Source of the DNA: Lithospermum erythrorhizon
Taxonomy: Eukaryota > Streptophyta > Magnoliopsida > Boraginales > Boraginaceae
DNA length: 64,000 bases
Assembly: GCA_019722365.1 (NCBI GenBank)
Contig: JADFUC010000818.1
Span: forward strand, 1-64,000
Direction: 5' to 3'
Shown: positions 20,923-33,480 of the stretch, in pieces
Position numbering within the stretch: position 1 is the first letter of the stretch
How the letters are laid out: the number at the start of each line of letters is the position of its first letter
Translations under genes and position numbers: made by a program
Notes under the pieces: model-generated
Told to the model about the DNA's origin: nothing
The model's database searches: none
Seen by the model: only the letters and a program-made list of their open reading frames with translations

Positions 20923-23432
20923 TGCTGACCGCTCGAGTAAATGCGCCCTCGAGTTGGAGTAAGTATCAACTGAACATCGAGTCGCAATCGATGGTTATTT
21001 TCTAAAAACACCCACTGTTTAAAAATCGTTAGAGGCGGCGATTTGATAAAGAAATAGAATAGTTGGCTTGAATACATCGGCATGCAAAATTTAACCATGC
21101 ATTGGCATTTCTAGCCAAACCCAAAACATAAAAACACGCAACAACCAAGTCACAAAATGTACCAAAAACATCTTACAATTTCAACATTTCCAAACCAAAA
21201 ATAATAACATTTACACCGAGGAAATGAAAAGAGAGGATGCATCGAGGGGGATCTAGCCACCGTCTCACCTAAATAAAGTCACCGAACACTCGCGAACTCA
21301 ACTGCTTCCAAAGGGCACCTGTCAATCTGAAGGTGGGAAAGGGGTAAGCTCGACAGCTTAGTGGAAACGGATCACCCGGATGGTAACTTACCGAGTCGAA
21401 TGGAAGCATGATGCAGGGATAAATACATACATATACATATATATATATACATTGGTCCTTAGCAATGGGATGGGTAAATATAGTTATACAAATATAATAT
21501 AGAAAATGTCATCTATCAAGACATCATAACGAGGGATACTCGTCGGAAATGAAAGTACACCTCGCCTGAGAACTTCGACTTACATGCCACCGGGCCATAT
21601 TTGCGTCACGAACCAAACTAAATTCACTGACACATTAATGTTCACAGTAAAATTAATGAATACAAAATGGCGCCCTGACACGCAATGGCTAACAATTTAT
21701 CCTTTTCGGCAAGCTCGCCTTGAACACCCAATACTTGGCTTATAGATATAACAATTCATCCTTTTCCCGGCGGGCTCGCGCCGAACACTAACATCATGCA
21801 ACATCCACAGCACACATACTGATATTCGACACGCACAAAAACACACAATAGTTTCAAGTAACACCTATATCACACCACATTACAACAAAATCGTACAAAA
21901 CATACTTTTCAGCAGAGATACACTCCTAGATACTTCCAGCACACAATTTTACTCAACATGAATACAAGAATACACTCAGCATAAACCTACTCAAAATTTA
22001 CACACTACAACATAATTTATGCTCAAACATAAATGCCTCCACCAACCACACCATAAATCATACAAATTCGGCAATTTCACGGTCCCTTTGACTATACACA
22101 CCTGAGATGGTACATAATACGGATACATTGTCGCGATCAATTTACCATACCTGACACCCCGAGCATAAATAAGTTAACAAGCGGTGATAAATCCCACCTT
22201 GGCTACAGTACCACTAGCGCCGGAAATCACTCGATCACCATGTTGTCCCACGTCACGAGTGCGAGCAGGACACATTACAAAAATAAAATCACAACTCGTA
22301 ACCATTTCAACCCCTTTTTTCTAATTTAAATACCATTCTTTTAACCCATTTCAGTTATAAATTTACAGTTTACGTAAAGGTTACCCGTTATGTTTCAATA
22401 GCAATTTTGATGACAAACCTCGCTACCCGGACTAGAATTAGGAGTAAATGCATCTATATCTTATTCAAACTCCCAACATTTCCAAATAATTTCACTAATT
22501 CCAATTTCACCGCTTCTCCCGATCGAAGTTTTAACCATAACTCTCAACCCCTAATCCCTAAGTTCGTTTACTACCCAAAATTCACTACGATAAATTCAAC
22601 CTATTTGTTCTCAGCGCTTGCAATTCATATTTGTATCCAAAAACAATCACAATCATGATTCACTAACTTATTTACATTAGCCACTACGTTTAACGAAAAT
22701 CAACCCACGATCACCCAAAATTCATCTCCTTTGTAACTACACTTTCTACTAAATACCCGATCATTATAAATTCCTATATTACAATTTAGGCCTAGGCAAT
22801 AATTCTATTCAATAATTTATCAAAATCAAAGTCAACCCCACAATTCCAAAAAAAGTCAAACTGTCCTAAAACACCCAAAATTTCACATTAAACATCATAT
22901 TTCAATCCAAGAATAACTAATATACAACCCAAGAATCAATTGGAATAATAAAATTCAAAATCTCAAAAAGTCAACAAAAGTCAAAGGTTTGGGATTTCAC
23001 AAAATACTTAAAAATATCGCGCCTTTTTTACCTTGAAACGACGGGGATGATGAGGAGAAACTTCTCCGAAAATTTTAGCTCCAAAGCTTGTGAATTGAGA
23101 GAGAAAATTGAAGAAAAAGGATGAAAAAATTTGGTGCTTCCTCTCGGCTGTGCTCGGCGAAGGAGAAAGAAGAAGGAAAAAGCCTGGTTTGGGGTTTTGG
23201 GCCTAATTGGTCTCTTAAGGGGGTTTGGTAGTTGGGTTGGGCCCAAAAGCCCAACCGGTGAAAATCCGGGCCTTTAATTCGCTCGATACTTCTCGTTTTA
23301 ACTTAATCGACAAGCCCAACTTAGAACATAAACATTCGAGACATAAAATAATTAGTGATTTCCAATTTCAGGAAATAAATTAATAATTTCACATTTAGTT
23401 TATTTTGATAGCAATTCGCTACCGGTTATCCA
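20923..23432 (-). repeat. 5' LTR of the gypsy element
   Basis: The partner of 13609-16047. It begins TGCTGACCGCTCGAG on the plus strand and ends near CGGTTATCCA. It is about 70 bases longer, mainly because a block containing ATTTATCCTTTTCGGCAAGC is duplicated near 21690-21790 (second copy TTCATCCTTTTCCCGGCGGG). Divergence between the two LTRs consists of many short insertions, deletions and substitutions. Confidence 0.85.
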
Positions 23433-24189
23433 CTGTGTCAGCCGAAGTTTTAATTCTAAAGATGTGTAGAATCTAATAATTGGTCACTTTATGACAGGTA
23501 GCCTTGTATAATGCACATTAATTATTTTAAAATTAAGTATGAACATTAATTATTTTAAAATTAAGTTCACATGTATACTGATGTGGTGATTATAAATTGA
23601 TAATACCAATTGGGCTTTACTTTACATGTTATTAGTTCACACGAAGATCAAACTAATAACACATAAAGTAAACTTACTTAATTTCTATTTTGGGTATCCA
23701 ACTTTAGTTGCTATTATATTTCATTTTGTACCCTTATTTGGTAATGGGATTACGATGATCCCTATAAAATTATTGATGGTTAAATTAAAGGTAAAATTGA
23801 ACATATATTATAAGTCAACTCATTCCTTAAAAATTAGTAAAATTCAAACTGTCCCAGTTAAACTTCGACGGAGGAATACTCATTATAAACATCTTAGGTT
23901 TGAATCATAAGATAATTTCATAATATACTTTTTTGACATAAAAAAATATCATTCGGACTCCGAGCAACATAATGCCAAGAAAATATTTCAATATAATGAG
24001 ATCATTCATATGAGAGTAAGTACGCAAGTATTTCTTAAAAAATGTGAGAGTAAAGGAATCATTACCAGAAAGGATTAAATAATCAATATATAAAAAACAT
24101 TAAATTTATTTATCCTTGTTGAAGAGTGAATAGTCTGAATAAGACTGAAGAAATACATAAGACATTAATGCAAAAGTCAATTTAACAAA
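23433..24189. other. Spacer between gypsy and copia B
   Basis: The spacer is AT-rich and holds a direct duplication of CATTAATTATTTTAAAATTA (about 23516 and 23546). No gene was seen. The 94-codon plus frame at 23626 has no recognisable feature. Confidence 0.4.
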
Positions 24190-24510
24190 TCAACACCGTG
24201 GTGCCTGGCACAACTTATATAACGATTTTTTTAAGCGGCATACCATGCCATGATGTTGTATAGAAAATCTAGGTAGAAGTCTCATATACACCTTCTTATC
24301 CAAATTATCGTGAGGAAATGCATTGTGAACATCCATATAATGCAATTCCATTTTTATTATTCTGGCTTGAGAAATGTACAAATGGTGATCATCTTAGTAA
24401 TAGTAGCAAATGTTTCGTGATAATCAACCCTTTCAACCTAGTGATTGCCAAATATTACAGATCGAGCTTTCACATAATGTACTATTGGATATGGAGTACC
24501 TTAGATGCCG
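24190..24510 (-). pseudogene. copia B reverse transcriptase, 5' part only
   Basis: Two frames give VDYHETFATITKMITICTF and, after a shift, ARIIKMELHYMDVHNAFPHD, LDKKVYMRLLPRF and MVCRLKKSLYKLCQAPRC. These are the fingers and the first palm motif (MDVHNAF) of copia reverse transcriptase. Sequence below 24190 does not continue the domain, so the 3' part is deleted. Confidence 0.8.
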
Positions 24511-25065
24511 AAAGAATTTGATGAGCACGGGGAACGACTAATCTTGGAAAGGTAATACTAAGGGTCGTTTCTCCTGAAAACCACGCTGACACTTCATTTC
24601 TTTGCCGTTGGAGCGATAGTACATTATGCAGAAGCTTTTTTGGAATAGCTTATCGGCTTCTGCAATGGTTGATTAGTGAGGACACCACTATTTGTTGTGG
24701 AGATATCTTCATCATCCGTGAAATAGTCCAATACCCCCAATTATTACTTTCCACACAAGAAGGCTGCTTTATTTGTGCACTTTCTACACAAGAAAATTGT
24801 TTTATTTGTTTAGTAATTAGCAAATCGTTAGCAAAGGGAAACTACATTTCATAAAAAGGAACATCTTGAGAAAGTAAAAAAATCTCGAGTAGCAAGGTAA
24901 TATAAATTCCATCAACTTTTTTGCCATTTGGTAACCAAAAGCACTTGCACTTACGTACCGCCGAGTGGTTATTTTCCTTAGACTTTTTTGCAATTCGTGG
25001 TGGCAGACAAATACAAGCATTAAACGTATTGTTGTACCAATTTTTGGAGACTCAACATACAATAC

Positions 25066-26317
25066 TATGATCAACAATTAACACAAATAAAGCAATAAGG
25101 CGCACATAGACGTTTGCCCAATTCGATGTAACCCAACTCGTCTAGGGAGGGTTTACCTCTTAATTTTTTTTTTATTACAATAGAAAGTTATGTAGAAGAG
25201 CGGTAGACTTCAAAGCCCACCACGAACTCCCTCGAAATCCTAACTCTACTTAATGAACTTCTCAGAGCTGCATGAATTTGTGGTACCACCTAACTTTCGA
25301 GATCTTTTAGGCACTTTTCCCATGATACATGCATTGGCAGACTCGCTCATCTCGGGGTACATTTCTTCTCTTTTGAGATCCATTGTAGGGACAACACAAT
25401 CCACAAAGACTAGGATAAACTTTAAGTCCTCGTTTAAATTATCTTGGCATAATAAACATTGGTATTTGTTCTTAATTATCGAACATAGTCCTTCTAGCAC
25501 AATACTACAAAGATCTTTAGAAAATAGCTTTGAACAAAAATTCTCAAAGCTTTCAAGTTATTAACATTGTTTCTCCACATATTTTCTCCTCAAAATATTT
25601 TCTCCAAGAATTTCAACACATTACCTAGACTAACCTTCTAGTTTTCCATCAACTCTTCAATCTTTAACATATTACTTCTATCAATCGAGTCTTCTCGACC
25701 AACACTCAGTCTTCTTCATCTTCGACTAACAACTCTGCATATGTTGTACCTTTAGTCCAAGACACAACCTAGAACTTCTCATCCAGTTTTCAATACTTTT
25801 CCATACTTCTACTTTCCTAAGTTGAACCATCAGTCAAGGACATTAACTGGAATCATAACTAGTTTCACATATACATCATTCTACAACTTTCCAATATCAA
25901 ACACATAGTCCAAGACATACAAAAGAACATTTCACTATCCCACCCATTAACCTATAGATTGAACTATATGTTGAGCACACAACCTCAAACATTTTATGGA
26001 AATATTCATATGTATGATGCATATTCATATTCAACTCATTCTCTTTGAGCACAAGATCAAGCACACTTGCTTGAACATTCTCATGGCTTCTCATTCATAT
26101 ATTCAAGCACTTCTTGCTTGGGCATCCCATGATTTTTCATACATATCACACACACAGTCAAGCACACTTGCTACAACATCTCCTAGCTTTGCTTACATAG
26201 TCAAGCTCTCATGTTTGAACATTTTCATAGCTTCGACTTCAACCTCGAGCTACACAATTCTTTGACTTCAATACCTTAAGAAACACAAAGATTTGACTTC
26301 AAAAAATATTTCCAACA
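25066..26317 (-). repeat. Solo LTR nested in copia B (approximate ends)
   Basis: On the minus strand it starts TGTTGGAAATATTTTTTGAA at 26317. The lower end is placed by the return of copia pol similarity at about 25066 and by a U5-like sequence TTATTGCTTTATTTGTGTTA around 25090. It interrupts copia B between pre-integrase and integrase sequence. The open frames at 25246-25564 are LTR-internal. The exact lower boundary and the target duplication are not resolved. Confidence 0.55.
26052..26250. repeat. Degenerate tandem repeat, period about 45-55 bp
   Basis: CAAGCACACTTGCTTGAAC or a variant starts at about 26052, 26103, 26158 and 26203. Each is followed by a TCTCATGGCTT/CCTAGCTTTG block. A similar loose repetition of AGTCCAAGACA occurs at about 25753, 25832 and 25908. 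All lie in the upstream part of the nested solo LTR, where such arrays often hold promoter elements. Confidence 0.65.
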
Positions 26318-27098
26318 TAAAAGATAGTTAAGAAATAATGTGCTCTATTAGAAGAACGAAGGAATTTTATTAGGTTTCCATAAATCACAATGTACTAATT
26401 CAATATTCTACTATCTTTTTATTACCGTTAATTGGAAACTGATGTCTTGTGTGGTTACCTTGAAGGCAAATCTCGCAAGCCTTTACTAACTTTTTGTTAT
26501 GATTGCCAGTCATCATTTTAGGAACTAACTAGAGGACCCTATCAGATGCATGTGTGAGACGATTCCAAAATTCCAACGTAGACCCCATCGATTAATTACG
26601 ACACCAAAATTAAATTACAATTGAAGCAAGATATAAACAAAATAATTCAAGCATGATTCAAAACCACTAACATGGTGTGATGTACCAGTATCAATTATCC
26701 AAGATTAAGATAACAAATCAGTTTTGATATCATCAAGTTGTTGATAGTGAATCATACTCATAAGTATTCAAACCTTGATTGTTTACGAGTAGCCAAGGAA
26801 ATGTTGATGCTGATTTATTGCTTGTGATGTTTGAATTACCCAAGACGACTTTTGCCAGAGGTGCATCGAGCATTCACTGGACGGTTCGGTGGTCAATAGT
26901 TCTTCTAGGGGTAGCAGCATCTTTACTTTTTTAACTACGTTCCTCCCCCAATTCGGATACCCATGAAGCTTAAAACATTTAGTTGGCTCATTTTCCGACT
27001 ATCTTCAATGAGTACAAACCAGCTTCAACATGTCCGAGCGATCAAGACGTGGCTTTAGACGATTCTCTTGGAAGGTGAAATCATGAACATCCTAATAG

Positions 27099-27654
27099 CT
27101 ATTCAACATGAGTTTTTCTCTTGGACAAGGTTCTTATAGGCCTCCTCAAACGAAGAAAACGGATCACAAGAAAGTAGATTGATTCTAACAGAACCATATA
27201 CCTCATCATCAATACCAACCAAACACTGATGCAATTTCTCCTCATCTTGATCCACAATGAAATGATTAGCCACATGACAAGTACACTAGTCGTAGGAGAA
27301 ATAGTGTTAATGCCGAGGTCCAATAACCACATAAAATCGTTTAGGAAGATATTCCCAAAACAATTTAGAGTCTTCAAAATAAATTAGAAGCTAGATTTGA
27401 ATCCGTACTCTATAAAGTCCATGCACAAGCATAGAATTAATTGTATCTCAGTTGAGCAACATTCTTTTTGCAATAGGTTTAATGATAGTCCCATCAATAT
27501 ACACAAATTTATGTTGTGCCTTCAGTGTTAAAGTCATAGCATGAGACCAACCTAGATAATTATCATTTTGAAGAATGTCATGAGTAAGAAGATTACCCGA
27601 CTGATTGCCGGATCCCATATACTAAGGTGATGAAGAATCAATCTTTTCTGTCAT
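27099..27654 (-). pseudogene. copia B gag remnant
   Basis: The start MTEKIDSSSP is followed after a stop by LGWSHAMTLTLKAQHKFVYI and later, in another frame, DQDEEKLHQCLVGIDDEVYG and EAYKNLVQE. These are conserved in the gag of this copia group, where DEEKL...FLMGLDD...VR..LL is typical. Several stops are present. Just upstream (27666-27714) a 24-base unit GAAGGGTGATACAATAGAAA-GAGTT is duplicated. Confidence 0.65.
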
Positions 27655-28404
27655 TTTCCGACATGATGAAGGGTGATACAATAGAAAGAAGTTGAAGGGT
27701 GATGCAATAGAAAGAAGTTTGAATTTTGTAATGTAAGGTTGGATGGCCTGTATAGGCTCCTTGTTCTTTTGGGAATGGAAGGTCGGCCAGGTTTGGACTC
27801 TTTTCCTAAAACATATATGGTAACTCCACGTCAGGCCAGTTTACTTCGAGCCCTATTTTTTTCCAAGAGGATTTTTTGGTGAATCTTCTTCATTAGGATA
27901 TTAACTCTTACTTCAGTTTATTTTTTATTTTAAAAAAATTTATTCTAGTGGTAACAAAAAATGTTTGTTTTCAAAATTTAAAATTCTCAGCAATCAAAAT
28001 ACAAAACGGGTTTGAGTTAATCGAATAGTCTAGTCGAAAAAGCTCTTTTACTAACCAGAAGGTCATGGGTTCGAAATTCACCTCATAGCTAAATATCAAA
28101 ATACAAAACAGGACAATCTTTTGATACCACCGGCAAGAGAAGCTCTAGTTGAAATACTCTAGTGGAAATAGTCTTGTGCTTGAAAACTGCAAATGAAGTA
28201 AGAAATACTCCTCCAGTAAGAGTAGAACCCGAGACATCTTAGTAGAAGCTCAAGTTAGATACCACCAAACTATTAACCCCTTGGTCTCATCGTTAAATAT
28301 CAAAATACAAAACTGGACAATCTTTTAGATCATTAGATGCCTCGAGTACAATTCAATCGGGCCTAAAATCCGACTCGTTTAATTTCAAATCAACAAATTG
28401 CTTT
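27655..28404. other. Spacer with short repeats and a weak SINE-like patch
   Basis: The phrase AATATCAAAATACAAAACAG occurs around 28091 and again at 28294, with a weaker copy near 27993. A tRNA-like B-box candidate GGGTTCGAAATTC lies at about 28068. It may be a decayed SINE, but the A box is poor. Confidence 0.35.
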
Positions 28405-28420
28405 ATTCGCGCCAATATAA
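28405..28420 (+). promoter_or_regulatory. E2F-like site and TATA-like box of the ASY4-like gene
   Basis: TTCGCGCCAATATAAAC lies about 95 bases before the start codon. TTCGCGCC is close to the E2F consensus, a site typical of S-phase and meiotic genes. The AATATAAAC that follows immediately is a plausible weak TATA box. This is inferred from sequence only. Confidence 0.5.
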
Positions 28421-28508
28421 ACAATAAACTAATACCAAATCCGTTTTTAAATTCAAACCAAACGCACAAAACACACACCATTCTCACTCACATATCTCAA
28501 TTTCTCAA

Positions 28509-31500
28509 ATGTCAGCTTCCAAATCCATTTCCAAAAAGCGAGCTTCCCAAACCGATATTGCGAAACCCGAGACGCTCAAACGCGTAATTATAGAGGATGA
28601 TTTCGATGCAGATCTTTCCGAGTTAGGAGTTTTAGTTTCGATTAATTAGTCATTATGAATTTTGATGGTCGACTTTTTAAATTTCGAACTTGATTATTTT
28701 TATATACGTGTATGTTAGTGTATCATTTGGTCAAAATATAATAATGCTGGTATTTTTAGTGTGATTTAATATTATCATGATAGTTTTTTTATGGAAATCG
28801 AAGTTACATGTATCAATTAAGGATTTCAAATTTATTTATTTTGACAATTGAATTTCATTATGGATTTTTTAAATTTTGAACTTGATTATTTGTGTATATG
28901 TTAATATAACATTTTGTCTGGATATAGGAAATGCTGGTATTTTTAGTGTGATTTAATATTTGCATGATAATTTTGGTTGAAATCGAAGTAATGTGTATCA
29001 ATTAAGCCTTTGAAATTGATTAATTTTGGAAATTAAAAATCACAAACTTATACAGAAGGCTAGTATTAATATAGGAAATGCTAGTATTAATGAGTCACAA
29101 AATTATACAGAAGGCTTTGATTTATGATGATTTTGTGAAGGTTGATGATTGACTCTTTAAATTTTGGACTCGATTATTATTTTTATATGTTGAATAATGC
29201 TCAGTGAAAAAAATGCAATTGCCAGTAACAAGATAATTGTGATTCAAATCAAATTTATTTTTGTAAATTAAGGTTTTGAAATTTGTTCAATTTGACAATT
29301 GAATATCAAAGTGGACAATCTTTTTGGGATGAGGTGAATATAATTGGTTAAAAATTTATTCAGAAGGTAATCATTTATGATGGTTTTGTGAATGTTGTAG
29401 TGATATCAAGGGGATTATGTCGGCTTTGAAGCAGATCAGAGAGAAGGCTCAAAAGGATGTCCTAAAGAAGAAGGAAGAGACGATTTCTAGGTATATTTAT
29501 TGTAAAAGAGATTGTCGAGTTTAGTTTTCAATTGTCGAGTATTGAAATTATTTGAATATAATTTCAAAATGTGGGGGTATTATTCATATTATTTGTAGCT
29601 GAAACTGAAAGGGGTCTGAAATTATTTAGCGTATCAGCGTGCGTGTTATTTATTTATGGAAAATTCAGAAATATATATATGTGAGTAACTGTATCCAGAG
29701 ATGTATAAGTATGCTTGATTCCCAAATGATCAATTGGAATATTACTTGAATTGTTTTGGACTTAACCGAGTAGCAATTTTATGCAGGAGTATTTTTTCTG
29801 TTATCTGAAATGGTGCTGATTGACGGTGTATTTTGTTTCTGAAACTCTTTTCTTGTTTAGATATTCGAGGATTGATGATTTCAATAAGAACTGATGGTCA
29901 ATTTTAAATAAACTTGCTGATGTTAGTAGGAACTGAATCAGATATTGCAGAATAACATTGAAGGATTCAAACATTTCAATATGTTTATTTCAATGTGTTG
30001 TTGAACAAATTTAGGCAGATTTTGAATAAATTGGAACTGCTTAGATGTTTGGAAGTGTTTATGAAATGACTGTGCATATGGAAATTGATACGTTATCTTA
30101 ATTTGAGTTTGGGAATATGATTGGTATTTGAGTCAACAATGCATCTAGCTCATGTTTCTTTGAAGATTTTCAGTACTAAATTCACAAGTAAGAAAGGAAG
30201 ATTTCCTGAATATTATCGAATTGAACCATTTATGTCTTTGGGAAATTTCCTATTATCTTGAGTTATCACTGAAGTCGAGCCAAGCCAAGATTATTTAACT
30301 CAAAACCTGCCGTTAATCCGAACTTAATTGTGGAGAAGCCATTAGTAAACCATATTTCTAACTTTCTGTTTACAGAACAGCCCTTGGCTTGTAGAGTCAG
30401 TGGAACCTTGATAATAGAGAGAAATGAGAGAGTAAATAGTCGTCTCTGAAGATGAAATCATGAATACTAACCTATGTTTCTTCTAATTGTGGTTTCTGGA
30501 CAGTGTTGCTGCAGAGCTGAAAGCAAAGTTTGATGAGCTTAAGTCAAAGCTTGAGAAGGAAAGGTGATGCCCATTGTTTTTGAAAGTTTCTTCTCTCCTT
30601 GTAAGGAATTTGTTCTCAGATTGTTACTTTGTCAATTTTCAGGCAAACTTTCACGAAGGCACTTGTGAAAAGCTCAAAAGAGGTTTGCACCTTAAGGGTT
30701 AACCGGTCTAATAGTTCTTAAAATTTAGAACAGTAGATGCCTGATCAGCTGACATGTTTTCAGTGCGAGAATGTTCTTAAGGAGGAGACTGCCAAGTTCG
30801 ATGAACTGTATGACAAATTCTGCAAGGAGAAAGGTTCTCATCTTCAGGCACTGAAAGGTAAAAAATTTATCGACTATCAAGCCCTATGCAGTATCTATAT
30901 ATTCAAATCAGACGACGTTCGACGTTTTCCTTAATGTATGTTGCTGCATGAAGTAAATCTTTCACCTAAACACTGGCACTTGGGAGCCAAATAAATATGC
31001 ATGTCAGAGTATCCATTTGTGATAAAGTGGCCTAGTGGGTAGTTTCCACATAGCAGAGATGTGGATGTATGTTTTGTAACATCTGATGACCATTGAGTAT
31101 GAATTTCAGTTGCCTTGTTTATGATTTAGAGATAAGTGCAGCTAGAGGAACCACTGGATACCTGTTCTCTGGATCAGCGGGTTATTAATGTTGACGTGCG
31201 CTTAATTATCACACCTTCATCTTAATTTAGCATTCTGCTTCACCTAGGACAAAATTTACTTGTTTCCTGTCCATTAAACGGGTTGGATGGATTGATATCA
31301 CATTATTAAGTTCGCAATTTACATGATTATCAAGTGAATCTGTTGAAAACTGAATTTATGAATATGCAGAAGCCGTTTCCAAGTATGAAGAGGAGAAAGA
31401 GAAGCTATTCATGCGATATGAACAACTAAGTAAGCAATAACTCAGTCTCTCAGACATTATAGTTAGGCATACACCGCTTTACTAATTGTACACAAGCCAA

Positions 31501-31816
31501 TTCCAGGAAAGAAAGAGAAGAGTTCAATATCCGAATGTGAGAAGACCTGCTCAAGTAGAATCTCCGACCTTGAAGAATCATTGAAGAAGAAGAAGCAGGT
31601 ACATTAATCGTTTTCATTTCATTGTTTCCGATCAAAGGATCATTTAATTAGTTCATCGACAGATGATGCCGTAGATCTTGCTCTGTCCGTCTCCTTATGT
31701 TGTCTGAGTGGTTTTGACATGTTTGTCAGGATGATAAGACATTCAGTTTTCTGAAGAAAACTTTGGGCTCATTTCTTGAGAGTGGATCAGATGATGACAT
31801 GCCTTCTGAAGACTGA
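28509..31816 (+). CDS. ASY4-like meiotic chromosome-axis protein
   Basis: Eight exons join into one open frame of 211 residues: 28509-28621, 29401-29490, 30504-30563, 30643-30682, 30764-30857, 31370-31429, 31507-31598 and 31730-31816. Every intron has GT...AG ends and the phases agree throughout. The product starts MSASKSISKKRASQTD, with a basic N-terminus. It continues DLSDDIKGIMSALKQIREKA and then forms a long lysine- and glutamate-rich coiled coil with CKEKGSHLQALK, EEEKEKLFMRYEQL and DLEESLKKKK. It ends DDKTFSFLKKTLGSFLES with an acidic tail. Length and layout match plant ASYNAPTIC 4, which resembles the C-terminal coiled coil of ASY3 and forms part of the meiotic chromosome axis with ASY1 and ASY3. 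A truncated ASY3 relative is the alternative. No damage is visible. The short frame at 30737-30934 is exon 5 plus intron. Confidence 0.8.
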
Positions 31817-33480
31817 GTTACCCCAAATCTTATGTTGCTATAACATTAACATGCTCCACTCATCTTATTAATTCTTCAGATGTTATAACACTTCAGCAAA
31901 CAGCATGTAGATTCTCCACAACAGTAGGCCTCTGTCTAAATGTAGATTTATTTCAAATAGATCATAGATCATATATCTCTTCAGGATAACTACTTCTCTT
32001 TGATTCCTTCAACTGAACAGAATTGTACCAACCATCAACATTCTCTTTCACGTAAATTTGAACAATTCTCGGCCAAATCGAGAGGTCTCCTTTTGTATAG
32101 TCATTGTTCAAAATTTACTTAAGTTTATGTCGAAACGTCAGATAAGTTTGTTATTTTCGAACTTATAGAAGCAAAACTTCATTGAAATTACGAAAATACT
32201 TCGTTTCCGGAAAAACAGTATGAAGTAACATTCCTCTCATGTGCTTCCGTCAGATTCTTCACCACATTAGAATCTACAAGCAACATCCAAGGCAAATCCT
32301 TAATCCACTGAGGTACTAAATGACTGCTACAAAGTTTTCTTCATAACTCTGTTTGGGCCCCAAAAGTTGATAATTCCATGAACAACCTGGAACTAACTGA
32401 TGAATTTCATAGAAGATATACTGCTGAGACATGCTTATTTCATGTACATGGACAAGTTGAGGATTCCAACAGATGAGACTACTTTCAAGGCACACAAACA
32501 TTTTTTCTTCAAAACTATTTCCAAGACACACAATCGAAATAGGTTTGGCCAATTCCAACACATCCAACGAGGCCACCTTATTTGTTAGTTTCTACTATGA
32601 CGAACGACACTTGATATCACTAATGTTTCTTCTATGACTAACGATCACTAACGTTTCTTCTATTTTTACTTTCTTTTGAGATTTTGATCGTCCTAGTTCG
32701 TAAATCATAACCATCCAACTTCAATCATCAATATTTTTAACTACCTCATCAATTATATATAATATTTATCTTAAATCTAGGTACTTAACTTCCCCACGGA
32801 CATAACACATCCAACTACTAACAATGTGAAAAAGAAACACTGTAAAATTATAATAATGCCACTTGATGTAACATCCAATTTTGTTATGGAAATAATGGAT
32901 TTATTGACTTGTGTTAAACTATAGAGGGAAAATTTTATTGATGAATTGATTAAATAATACTTCTGATACGTAATGCTTATTTTTATAGAGTACATGGATT
33001 AGCCACCAAACTGGAGTGGCATAAAGAGATCGCCGTGAGAACACTTGTCTGCATTTCAGACTCACAATACCGCCCTCAATTTCGGGATAATTTGGTCCAA
33101 TTTTAAATGAGTTTGCAACAATAATAATAATAACAACAAGAGAAAAACATAAATGTGCTCTCTTGCTTTAGCAGATTCGACTACGTGTCGGAAACTGCGT
33201 GAAACCACCGTCGTGGATCGCTATAACAAAGCGTCCATTTTTCCGCTCTCGATTTGGATGGGTGATTATTGTGGGAGGATCACAGCGTAAATGCGATGTG
33301 GGGAAGTGGCAATTGAAGTGCTTGTGCGTCAGCTCTCGCCCCGTTTGTAAATGGGGTGTGCTGTGAAGAGATGCGGTGGTCTTGTCAGCGCCACGCTTCT
33401 GGCATCTGCGCCAGCAACCACGAGTCGCGAAAAATATGTCGTCAGCCGTCGAAGCGGCGAATTACTAATGATAACGACCA
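31817..33480. other. 3' flank of ASY4-like gene and spacer
   Basis: The 3' untranslated region of the ASY4-like gene probably ends within 31817-32110. A block at 32930-33010 (ATTTTATTGATGAATTGATT) recurs near 33970, suggesting a dispersed repeat end. The 33170-33480 stretch has clearly more G and C than its surroundings, but I see no gene, RNA or known motif in it. Confidence 0.4.

Larger units (their letters stand above)
13609..23432 (-). mobile_element. Ty3/gypsy chromovirus-type LTR retrotransposon, degenerate
   Basis: A minus-strand element of about 9.8 kb with LTRs at 13609-16047 and 20923-23432. On the minus strand it reads primer site, gag and protease remains, reverse transcriptase, RNase H, integrase and a C-terminal chromodomain. 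That order and the chromodomain define a chromovirus. Long LTRs of about 2.4-2.5 kb fit the Tekay/Del lineage (inference from family knowledge). Coding sequence is broken throughout by small insertions, deletions and stops. Confidence 0.85.
24190..27654 (-). mobile_element. Ty1/copia remnant (copia B)
   Basis: A minus-strand copia element without recognisable LTRs of its own. On the minus strand it reads gag from ATG 27654 (MTEKIDSSSP), then GAG-pre-integrase remains (about 26560-26400), a solo LTR insertion (25066-26317), integrase tail (about 25066-24850, LPNGKKVDGIY and SQDVPFYEM across frames) and the start of reverse transcriptase (24510-24190). The RT is truncated after LYKLCQAPRC, so the palm catalytic YVDD part is missing. 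Stops are frequent. Confidence 0.75.
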
